This document shows, piece by piece, positions 40,601 to 46,954 of a DNA stretch of 46,954 bases. Under the pieces are notes generated by a model that worked only from the letters and a program-made list of their open reading frames with translations, was not told the DNA's origin and searched no databases. A program made the translations under genes and the position numbers. The stretch covers positions 1 to 46,954 of the forward strand of contig PHCU01000026.1 in the NCBI GenBank assembly GCA_002842345.1, given 5' to 3'. Source of the stretch: Betaproteobacteria bacterium HGW-Betaproteobacteria-12 (GTDB lineage Bacteria; Pseudomonadota; Gammaproteobacteria; Burkholderiales; Rhodocyclaceae). How positions within the stretch are numbered: the first letter of the stretch is position 1; every line of letters begins with the position of its first letter.

Positions 40601-41515
40601 ATGAATCAACCACATCATCAGGACATCGGCATGGCGCTGATGTCGCCCGTCGAACTTCAGGAAGGCGTTGCCAGCCTTTCACGCGGCGCCTATTTCAAGG
40701 AGGCCTCGCTCGACATGACGCTCAGTCTGTTGACCGAGTCGGCTGCCCGCGTTTCGGGCGTCGAGCGGGTGAGCATCTGGGCGCTGACTGATGAGCAGCG
40801 GGAGCTGCGCTGTCTCGAGTTGTTCGAATTGTCCTCAGCCCGGCGCAGTCGCGACGGAGTGCTTTATGCCGAGGATTATCCGGCGTATTTCCGGGCGTTA
40901 CGGGAAGAGGCCTGTGTTGCTGCCGATTATGCTTATCTGCATCCGGCCACTGCCGGATTTGCTGGCGACTATCTGCCGCGCCATGGGATTACGGCGCTTC
41001 TCGATACGCCGATCCATATCCGCGGCGAACTGCAGGGCGTGCTTTGTCTCGAACAGGTTGGCACCCCGCAGCCGTGGACTCCGGCGCACCGGCTGTTTGC
41101 CCATGCCGTCGCCAATCTGGTGACGCTGGCGCTGGTCGAATACGAGGCCGGAGAGGCGCGGCGCAAGGCCAGCCAGGCCGACGAGCGCCTGAAAGTGCTG
41201 TTCGAATTTTCCCGCGATGCCATGCTGCTGGTCGATGGTGGCAGTGGCCAGGTGCTCGACGCCAATCGCCAGGCGGAAAAATTGTTCGGTTGCCTGCGGG
41301 CGGATCTGGCCGGCCGTTCGCGCCGCCAGTTGTACCAGTTGCCTGACGGCCTGGATATCGACCAGCTGTTGGCCCGCCAAGGTGAGGCGAACCGGCCGGT
41401 ATCGGCGGAAATCCGGCTGGCGGATGGGGCCCTGCGGAGCATGGAGATCACCAGCGAACAGGCCGACCTCGGCCAGGGGCGCCGGCTGGCTCTGGAGATT
41501 ATTCGCCCTTCATAG
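40601..41515 (+). CDS. GAF-PAS domain sensor protein without output domain
   Basis: 304 residues. A GAF domain (about 25-175) has MTLSLLTESAARVSGVERVSIWAL, LLDTPIHIRGELQGVLCLEQVG and WTPAHRLFAHAVANLVTLAL. A coiled-coil linker (EAGEARRKASQADERLKVLF) leads to a PAS domain (FSRDAMLLVDGGSGQVLDANRQAEKLFGC). The protein ends at RLALEIIRPS with no kinase, GGDEF, EAL or HTH. It may be a stand-alone sensor acting through protein contact. ATG 40601 is chosen; ATG 40631 is possible. Its last 6 bases overlap the convergent gene. Confidence 0.8.
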   Translation: MNQPHHQDIGMALMSPVELQEGVASLSRGAYFKEASLDMTLSLLTESAARVSGVERVSIWALTDEQRELRCLELFELSSARRSRDGVLYAEDYPAYFRALREEACVAADYAYLHPATAGFAGDYLPRHGITALLDTPIHIRGELQGVLCLEQVGTPQPWTPAHRLFAHAVANLVTLALVEYEAGEARRKASQADERLKVLFEFSRDAMLLVDGGSGQVLDANRQAEKLFGCLRADLAGRSRRQLYQLPDGLDIDQLLARQGEANRPVSAEIRLADGALRSMEITSEQADLGQGRRLALEIIRPS

Positions 41516-42265
41516 CGAGTCGATGGCGGCGACGGCCTCGGCCAGCCGGTTCAGGCCGCTTTCGATGGCGGCACGGGTTGCCGGATGCTCGAGGTCGGTC
41601 GTGGCATCGATTCGCCCGGCGAATTGCCGGGCCAGGTCCATCAATCCGAACAGCTCGATCAACTCCGCCTGTTCGGCGATCTGCGCGGCCTCCGATTTCA
41701 GCATCACCGCATCCGGGGGCAGGGCATCGAGCGCCTCGCGCATCAGCAGCAGGCGTTCGCCGACTTCGGCAGCGAACAGGCGGTCGATAAGTGACGAACG
41801 CTGGCGGTTGGCCGGTTGTTCCACGGCGGCCGTCAGGCGCCGGGCGAAATGTCGGGCGCGTAGCGGAAAGGCTTCGTGCTCGAGGCCCGCCGCGTCGTCG
41901 AAGCATTCGCTCGCGGCACTCATGGCGGCGATCAGGTGGCCCGGCGGTGGTCCGCTTTCCAGCCGGTCGGTGGCACTGGCCAGCGCCTCGCCGAGCGCCA
42001 GGCAGTCGGCATCGTGGCTGTCGAGGGCAACGCCATAGAGGGCGAAGACGGCCTGGCGGACACCGCCGTCGGCGTTGGCCGACCGCATCGACCAGGCCCG
42101 GGCCAGTTCCCGGCCGGCGGCAATCCAGCGCTGGTTGAGTGCCGCATCAAAGCGTGCCGGCTGCTCCTTGCTCAGCCAAGGCAGGATGGCCGCCGTGGCG
42201 GCCAGCGTTGGGGCCAGCGCGGCGCGGGTTTCCGCCAGATCCTCTTCGGGAATCTCGGCCGCCAT
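41510..42265 (-). CDS. Uncharacterised alpha-helical protein
   Basis: 251 residues, predicted all-helical, rich in Ala, Leu, Glu and Arg, without signal peptide, membrane segment or cysteine motif. Recognisable landmarks are AAILPWLSKEQPARFDAALNQ near the start and FPLRARHFARRLTAAVEQPANRQR in the middle. It begins 8 bases after the VOC gene stop, so the two are probably co-transcribed. I do not recognise a family. Confidence 0.65.
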   Translation of the reverse strand: MAAEIPEEDLAETRAALAPTLAATAAILPWLSKEQPARFDAALNQRWIAAGRELARAWSMRSANADGGVRQAVFALYGVALDSHDADCLALGEALASATDRLESGPPPGHLIAAMSAASECFDDAAGLEHEAFPLRARHFARRLTAAVEQPANRQRSSLIDRLFAAEVGERLLLMREALDALPPDAVMLKSEAAQIAEQAELIELFGLMDLARQFAGRIDATTDLEHPATRAAIESGLNRLAEAVAAIDSL

Positions 42266-42273
42266 CTTCGTGC

Positions 42274-42750
42274 TTACTGTCCGGCCAGTCTGGCGAAGGC
42301 GCTGACCACTTCCGGCGGCGCCTGGACCAGTTCGATCAGCACGCCTTCGCCGCCGATCGGGAATTCGTCGCTGCCCTTCGGGTGCAGGAAGGTGATGTCG
42401 AAGCCGGCAGCGCCCTTGCGAATGCCGCCCGGGGCGAAGCGCACACCGTTGGCCGACAACCATTCGACGGCCTTCGGCAGGTCGTCGATCCACAGGCCGA
42501 CGTGATTGAGCGGCGTGGTGTGCACGGCCGGCTTCTTTTCCGGATCGAGCGGCTGCATCAGGTCAACTTCGACCTTGAACGGGCCACTGCCCATGGCGCA
42601 GATATCCTCGTCGACGTTTTCGCGCTCGGAGACGAAGGTACTGGTGACTTCGAGGCCGAACATATCGACCCACAGTGTGCGCAGCTTGTCCTTGGACGGG
42701 CCGCCGATGGCGATTTGCTGGATGCCGAGAACCTTGAACGGACGTGTCAT
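42274..42750 (-). CDS. VOC (glyoxalase/bleomycin resistance) family protein
   Basis: 158 residues with two beta-alpha-beta-beta-beta units: [31 protein letters not shown], and [24 protein letters not shown] ending in [13 protein letters not shown]. The late ELVQAP and the overall plan resemble methylmalonyl-CoA epimerase and lactoylglutathione lyase. Candidate metal ligands are Gln12, His in LNHVGLW and Glu in IELVQ. Substrate unknown; a CoA-ester epimerase would suit the CoA-rich gene content. Forms a likely pair with the helical protein gene downstream. Confidence 0.8.
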   Translation of the reverse strand: MTRPFKVLGIQQIAIGGPSKDKLRTLWVDMFGLEVTSTFVSERENVDEDICAMGSGPFKVEVDLMQPLDPEKKPAVHTTPLNHVGLWIDDLPKAVEWLSANGVRFAPGGIRKGAAGFDITFLHPKGSDEFPIGGEGVLIELVQAPPEVVSAFARLAGQ

Positions 42751-42789
42751 GAAGGGATTCCTGTCAGTGTTGGAAGACGTAATCCATAA

Positions 42790-43581
42790 TTATAGAGCCT
42801 TCTTCCGGTAGGCCAGAAGCAGTAGCAACAGGCCGCCAACGATCATTGGCAGCGACAGCCACTGGCCCATGCTGACCGTGTAGGACTGGCCGAAGATGCC
42901 ATGGTCAGGTTCGCGGAAGAACTCGGTGATGAAACGGAAACTGCCGTAACCGGTCAGGAAGACGCCGGACACCGCGCCGCGAGGCTGCGGCTGGCGGCTG
43001 TACAGCCAGAGGATGGCGAACAGCGCCAAGCCCTCCAGGCCGACGTGATAAAGCTGCGAGGGGTGGCGCGGTTCCATGTCGCCGGCCTGCGGGAAGATCA
43101 TCGCCCAGGGCAGTGCCGGATCGGCGACGCGGCCCCACAGTTCGCCGTTGATGAAGTTGCCGAGGCGGCCGGCGGCCAGGCCGAGAGGGATCAGTGGGGC
43201 GATGAAATCGGTGACTTCGAACCAGGCTTTGCCGTGCTTGCGCGTCCATAGTGTCATTGCCGCGAGGACGCCGATGAAGCCACCGTGAAAACTCATGCCG
43301 CCTTTCCAGACGGCGACGATTTCCAGAGGATGGGCGAGATAGTAGGCGGGTTCATAAAACAGCACCTGACCCAGGCGGCCACCGATGATGACGCCGAGCA
43401 TGCCGTAGAACAGCAGGTCGTCCAGTTGCTCGACGGTCAGCCGGGCGCCGCGATTGTGGATCAGCCAGCGGCCGAGTAACAGGAACTGGGCGAAGGCCAC
43501 CAGATACATCAGGCCGTACCAGCGGATGGCGAGTGGTCCGAGGGAAAAGGCGACCGGGTCGAACTGGGGGTGGAGAAGCAT
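42790..43581 (-). CDS. lgt: Phosphatidylglycerol-prolipoprotein diacylglyceryl transferase
   Basis: 263 residues with seven membrane segments. The Lgt signature [14 protein letters not shown] is complete, and MSFHGGFIG contains the essential His. It attaches diacylglycerol to the lipobox cysteine of prolipoproteins in the inner membrane, so it would process LivK and the glycine-zipper lipoprotein of this window. ATG 43581 is chosen; the open frame upstream runs antisense to ilvD. Divergent from ilvD with an 88-base gap. Confidence 0.96.
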   Translation of the reverse strand: MLLHPQFDPVAFSLGPLAIRWYGLMYLVAFAQFLLLGRWLIHNRGARLTVEQLDDLLFYGMLGVIIGGRLGQVLFYEPAYYLAHPLEIVAVWKGGMSFHGGFIGVLAAMTLWTRKHGKAWFEVTDFIAPLIPLGLAAGRLGNFINGELWGRVADPALPWAMIFPQAGDMEPRHPSQLYHVGLEGLALFAILWLYSRQPQPRGAVSGVFLTGYGSFRFITEFFREPDHGIFGQSYTVSMGQWLSLPMIVGGLLLLLLAYRKKAL

Positions 43582-43611
43582 CGGCGGGGCAGAGTGGGCT
43601 AGAATTGGCTG

Positions 43612-43617
43612 ATTATA
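43612..43617 (-). promoter_or_regulatory. Candidate lgt -10 element, overlapping an opposite TATAGT
   Basis: TATAAT on the minus strand, 31 bases before the lgt ATG. The plus strand at 43614-43619 reads TATAGT, a possible -10 for ilvD. Neither has a good -35, so transcription in the two directions may compete. Confidence 0.4.
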
Positions 43618-43669
43618 GTTCGCGCCCGGAGGCTCAGGATTCCGGCGCCATACCAGACGGAGAGAAGCC

Positions 43670-45526
43670 ATGCCCCAATATCGTTCCCATACCTCCACCC
43701 ACGGCCGCAACATGGCCGGCGCGCGTTCCCTGTGGCGGGCCACCGGCATGAAAGATGACGATTTCAGCAAGCCGATCATCGCCGTCGTCAACAGCTTCAC
43801 CCAGTTCGTGCCGGGACATGTGCACCTCAAGGATATGGGCCAGCTGGTGGCGCGTGAGATCGAGGCGGCCGGCGGCGTCGCCAAGGAATTCAACACCATC
43901 GCCATCGACGACGGTATCGCCATGGGCCATAGCGGCATGCTCTATTCACTGCCGTCGCGCGACCTAATCGCCGATTCCGTGGAGTACATGGTCAATGCCC
44001 ACTGTGCTGACGCCATGGTCTGCATCTCCAACTGCGACAAAATCACCCCGGGCATGCTGATGGCCGCCATGCGCCTGAATATTCCGGTGATCTTCGTTTC
44101 CGGCGGCCCGATGGAGGCTGGCAAGGTCAAGGTTCAGGGCCAGATCGTCCATCTCGACCTGGTCGACGCCATGGTCAAGGCGGCCGATGCTTCGGTGCCC
44201 CAGGCTGATCTCGACGAAATCGAGCGCTCGGCCTGCCCGACCTGCGGCTCCTGCTCCGGCATGTTTACTGCCAACTCGATGAACTGTCTGACCGAGGCAT
44301 TGGGCCTCAGCCTGCCGGGCAACGGCACCGTCGTCGCCACGCACGCCGATCGCAAGCAATTGTTCCTGCGGGCCGGCCGGCAGATCGTCGAGCTGTGCAA
44401 GCGCTATTACGAGCAGGACGACGCCTCGGTGCTGCCGCGCTCGATCGCCACTCGGGCCGCCTTCGAAAACGCAATGACCCTGGACGTGGCCATGGGCGGG
44501 TCGACCAATACTGTGCTGCACATCCTGGCCACTGCCCAGGAGGCCGGCGTCGACTTCACGATGGCCGATATCGACCGCATTTCGCGATCGGTGCCTTGTC
44601 TGTGCAAGGTGGCGCCGATGACCGACAAGTACCACATTGAGGACGTGCATCGCGCCGGCGGCATCATGGGCATCCTCGGCGAACTGGATCGCGCCGGTCT
44701 GCTACAGCGCGATGTGCCGACCGTTTATGCCAAGAATCTCGGCGAAGCGATCGATCGCTGGGATGTCGTCCGCGAACACGACATCAAGGTGCATGATTTC
44801 TTCAAGGCCGCACCCGGCGGCGTGCCGACCCAGGTGGCGTTTTCGCAGGACCGCCGCTTCAACGAACTCGATCTCGATCGCACCCACGGCTGCATCCGCA
44901 ACAAGGCCAATGCCTATTCGCGGGACGGGGGGCTGGCCGTGCTCTACGGCAACATTGCGGTCAACGGTTGCATCGTCAAGACGGCAGGCGTGGACGAATC
45001 GATCTGGAAATTCACCGGTCGGGCACGCGTATTCGAAAGCCAGGACACGGCGGTGGAGGGTATCCTCGCCGGCAATATCGTCGCCGGCGACGTCGTCGTG
45101 ATTCGCTATGAAGGTCCGAAGGGTGGTCCTGGCATGCAGGAAATGCTCTACCCGACCTCCTATCTGAAGTCGATGGGACTGGGCAAGGAGTGTGCACTAT
45201 TGACCGATGGCCGCTTCTCCGGTGGCACTTCGGGCCTGTCGATCGGTCACGCCTCGCCGGAAGCCGCCGACGGCGGCGCCATCGGCCTGGTGGAAGAGGG
45301 CGACACGATCGAGATAGATATCCCGAATCGGCGCATCCATCTGGCCATTTCCGACAAGGAAATGGCGCTTCGCCGTGCCGAGATGGATGCGCGCGGCGAT
45401 GCCGCTTGGCAACCGGTGGGTCGCCAGCGCGTTGTCTCGGCGGCACTGCAGGCCTATGCCCTGATGACCACTTCGGCCGACAAGGGCGCCGTCCGCGACG
45501 TGGCGCAGATCCAGCGCCGCAAATGA
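43670..45526 (+). CDS. ilvD: Dihydroxy-acid dehydratase
   Basis: 618 residues, full length for the E. coli-type enzyme. Iron-sulfur cysteine motifs [11 protein letters not shown] and [19 protein letters not shown] are present, with [21 protein letters not shown] near the C-terminus. It dehydrates dihydroxyisovalerate and dihydroxymethylvalerate in valine, leucine and isoleucine synthesis. A GGAGAGAAG site precedes ATG 43670. Its stop overlaps the start of the LysE-family gene (ATGA). Confidence 0.98.
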   Translation: MPQYRSHTSTHGRNMAGARSLWRATGMKDDDFSKPIIAVVNSFTQFVPGHVHLKDMGQLVAREIEAAGGVAKEFNTIAIDDGIAMGHSGMLYSLPSRDLIADSVEYMVNAHCADAMVCISNCDKITPGMLMAAMRLNIPVIFVSGGPMEAGKVKVQGQIVHLDLVDAMVKAADASVPQADLDEIERSACPTCGSCSGMFTANSMNCLTEALGLSLPGNGTVVATHADRKQLFLRAGRQIVELCKRYYEQDDASVLPRSIATRAAFENAMTLDVAMGGSTNTVLHILATAQEAGVDFTMADIDRISRSVPCLCKVAPMTDKYHIEDVHRAGGIMGILGELDRAGLLQRDVPTVYAKNLGEAIDRWDVVREHDIKVHDFFKAAPGGVPTQVAFSQDRRFNELDLDRTHGCIRNKANAYSRDGGLAVLYGNIAVNGCIVKTAGVDESIWKFTGRARVFESQDTAVEGILAGNIVAGDVVVIRYEGPKGGPGMQEMLYPTSYLKSMGLGKECALLTDGRFSGGTSGLSIGHASPEAADGGAIGLVEEGDTIEIDIPNRRIHLAISDKEMALRRAEMDARGDAAWQPVGRQRVVSAALQAYALMTTSADKGAVRDVAQIQRRK

Positions 45527-46137
45527 CCCTGGGTGCCTGGTTCGCTTTCCTGGCCGCGGCGATCGTCATCGCAGTGTCGCCAGGCCCGGGCGCCGTGCTC
45601 AGCATGAGTACCGGCATGCGCCATGGGTATCGCGCGGCCGTCGTCGCCATTCTCGGCCTACAGGCGGCATTGCTGGTGCAGTTGGGTGTCGTGGCGCTGG
45701 GTTTCGGCGCACTCCTGGCGACCTCCGAAGCTGCTTTTGCGTTCCTCAAGCTGCTCGGCGCGGCCTATCTGGTCTGGCTCGGCATCCAGCGCTGGCGGGC
45801 GTCGCCCCGGCCATTGGCAGCCGATCTGCCAGTCGGGGACAGGGGTCTGTTCATGCAGGGGCTGCTGGTCAATCTGGGTAACCCCAAGTCCATCATCTTC
45901 ATCGGCGCGCTGGTGCCACAGTTCATCACCGCTGCCGAACCGCTGTTGCCACAGTACGCGGCAATCGCCGCCACGTTATGCCTGACGGATCTGCTGGTAA
46001 TGTCCTGTTATGCGCTGGCGGCGGTCCGCCTGGGAGGCTGGCTCGGCGATCCTTCGGCCCTGCGTTTGCAGAACCGCTTGTTCGGTGGCCTGTTCATTTC
46101 GGCAGGCGCAGCGCTCGCCTTGTCCGCCCGTAACTGA
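45523..46137 (+). CDS. LysE/RhtB family amino acid exporter
   Basis: 204 residues with about six membrane segments. The family start [30 protein letters not shown] and [19 protein letters not shown] are clear. Members export amino acids such as lysine, threonine, homoserine or leucine. The ATGA overlap with ilvD indicates coupled translation, so branched-chain amino acids or a related intermediate are the most likely cargo; this is inference. No terminator is seen after it. Confidence 0.9.
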   Translation: MTLGAWFAFLAAAIVIAVSPGPGAVLSMSTGMRHGYRAAVVAILGLQAALLVQLGVVALGFGALLATSEAAFAFLKLLGAAYLVWLGIQRWRASPRPLAADLPVGDRGLFMQGLLVNLGNPKSIIFIGALVPQFITAAEPLLPQYAAIAATLCLTDLLVMSCYALAAVRLGGWLGDPSALRLQNRLFGGLFISAGAALALSARN

Positions 46138-46250
46138 TTGTAAAAGCCGTCAACTCAGGCATGGTCGGGGCGTTAATTGGGGTGCGGGTGCTTGGGCCGC
46201 ACGCATCGCGACCAGCCGCTCCCTTCCGTCGATTCTGGGCAGGAGCGGGT

Positions 46251-46279
46251 TTGCAAGGGAGTGAAAAGGGTTTTATCAT
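46251..46279 (+). promoter_or_regulatory. Cytochrome c gene promoter
   Basis: TTGCAA (46251-46256), 17-base spacer, TATCAT (46274-46279). Transcription would start about 40 bases before the cytochrome ATG. Confidence 0.5.
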
Positions 46280-46324
46280 CCGCAACTGATTTATCCCCAC
46301 CAACCCGATTGACGGAGCGAGAGA

Positions 46325-46633
46325 ATGAAATCTGTGTATATCGCCATGATGGCTGCGGCCGGTATCGTGATGGCCGGTCAGGCGCAAGCCGACGAAGCCC
46401 TGGCCAAAGCCAAGAACTGCATGTCCTGCCATGCGATCGACAAGAAGCTGGTTGGCCCGTCGTACCATGACGTCGCCGCCAAGTACAAGGGTGACAAGGC
46501 TGCTCCGGCTGCCCTGGCAGCCAAGATCAAGGCCGGTGGCAAGGGCGTGTGGGGCCAGATCCCGATGCCGCCGAACAATGTCACCGATGACGAAGCCAAG
46601 AAGCTGGTGGCCTGGGTTCTGTCGACGAAATAA
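46325..46633 (+). CDS. Class I c-type cytochrome (c551/c552 type)
   Basis: 102 residues with a signal peptide (MAAAGIVMAGQAQA), haem motif CMSCH (Cys32, Cys35, His36) and axial Met81 in IPMPPN. Size and the Lys-rich KAKNCMSC start match small periplasmic c551-type electron carriers that feed cytochrome cd1 nitrite reductase or cbb3 oxidase. Own promoter and terminator, so monocistronic. Which oxidase it serves is not shown here. Confidence 0.95.
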   Translation: MKSVYIAMMAAAGIVMAGQAQADEALAKAKNCMSCHAIDKKLVGPSYHDVAAKYKGDKAAPAALAAKIKAGGKGVWGQIPMPPNNVTDDEAKKLVAWVLSTK

Positions 46634-46650
46634 TAGGCGTTCGCCATTCG

Positions 46651-46676
46651 AAAAAGCCGGCTCTGCCGGCTTTTTT
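46651..46676 (+). terminator. Rho-independent terminator of the cytochrome gene
   Basis: AGCCGGC/GCCGGCT stem (extended by A-T pairs) with a TCT loop, followed by six T residues. The matching A-run before the stem means it could also work on the minus strand. Confidence 0.93.
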
Positions 46677-46689
46677 ATTGTTATGGGTG

Positions 46690-46718
46690 TTGACACGGGT
46701 TGGAGTGGTGCGGATAAT
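46690..46718 (+). promoter_or_regulatory. Strong sigma-70 promoter of the tRNA operon
   Basis: Perfect TTGACA (46690-46695), 17-base spacer and GATAAT (46713-46718). The mature tRNA-Tyr starts 13 bases later. Confidence 0.85.
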
Positions 46719-46731
46719 CTTGCGTTCTTCC

Positions 46732-46816
<85 letters not shown>

Positions 46817-46856
46817 GATTGATGCTGTAGCTGTTTGTGCTGCGGGTGTGGGTTAA

Positions 46857-46930
46857 GCGGGTGTAGCTCAATGGTAGAGCTGAAGCCTTCCAAGCTTAAG
46901 ACGAGGGTTCGATTCCCTTCACCCGCTCCA
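46857..46930 (+). tRNA. tRNA-Gly (TCC)
   Basis: 74 bases including an encoded CCA. Acceptor GCGGGTG/CACCCGC, anticodon TCC at 46889-46891, T-arm GGGTTCGATTCCC. It lies 40 bases after tRNA-Tyr in the same transcript. A tRNA-Thr and tuf usually follow in this arrangement but would lie beyond the window. Confidence 0.96.
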
Positions 46931-46954
46931 CGATGCGGTACGGTTGGTGTTTCA

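Noticed and set aside
40601..41515. Truncated diguanylate cyclase or kinase after the GAF-PAS domains
   Set aside because: No GGDEF, EAL or HisKA remnant was recognised in the sequence after the stop, and the opposite-strand gene begins at once.

Overview
The window is about 47 kb of GC-rich, densely coding bacterial chromosome. Gene content points to a betaproteobacterium, most likely Rhodocyclales of the Dechloromonas/Azonexus/Azoarcus kind. The clues are a phasin and a PhaM-like PHA granule protein, Liv-type ABC transporters next to acyl-CoA metabolism genes, a fused indolepyruvate ferredoxin oxidoreductase, an NhaR-like LysR regulator beside htpX, and a small c551-type cytochrome. This placement is inferred from gene families only. 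No phage, IS element, CRISPR array or origin was seen; it reads as core chromosome with some lineage-specific genes.

Layout. 1-5.8 kb: end of a Liv-type transporter operon (substrate-binding protein, ATPase), a hairpin-rich intergenic repeat, a PaaK-like acyl-CoA ligase, a secreted protein, a family III CoA-transferase/racemase on the minus strand, and a phasin with a strong terminator. 5.8-11.2 kb: Bax-inhibitor-1 protein, CorC/HlyC membrane protein, a stomatin/NfeD pair, an AEC permease and phaM. 11.3-14.7 kb: a LuxR-type response regulator converging on a sensor kinase broken by a 1-nt frameshift and carrying a degenerate receiver domain, plus a membrane-anchored methyltransferase. 14.7-23 kb, all minus: fused indolepyruvate oxidoreductase, a Cache-type sensor kinase with an altered H-box, a D-lactate dehydrogenase-like flavoprotein, and a GNAT (FeeM-like)-PilZ fusion translationally coupled to it.

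23-28 kb: a complete livKHMGF operon with overlapping genes, a consensus-like promoter and a palindrome shared with the divergent PilZ gene. 28-34.6 kb: a COG3650-like secreted protein, a ferredoxin-type flavin reductase, an SDR epimerase-hemJ-THUMP methyltransferase run, a 4-hydroxybutyrate CoA-transferase family enzyme with tandem hairpins behind it, and two small envelope proteins. 34.6-39.5 kb, minus: a compact operon D,D-carboxypeptidase - D-amino-acid transaminase - ybeD - lipB - lipA, preceded by an NhaR-like regulator. 39.5-43.6 kb: htpX, a GAF-PAS protein with no output domain, an uncharacterised helical protein, a VOC protein and lgt. 43.6-46.9 kb: ilvD overlapping a LysE-family exporter gene, a cytochrome c, and tRNA-Tyr/tRNA-Gly behind a near-consensus promoter, probably the start of a tRNA-tuf operon.

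Together the genes suggest an organism that imports amino or aromatic acids through Liv-type transporters, activates them as CoA thioesters, oxidises aryl-pyruvates and lactate, and stores carbon as PHA. The most unusual features are the PilZ-acyltransferase fusion coupled to a lactate dehydrogenase, the two sensor kinases with altered signalling residues, the alanine/lysine-rich tail on LivK, and near-identical GNRA-loop hairpins behind both substrate-binding protein genes. No wholly new multi-gene system could be demonstrated from sequence alone.
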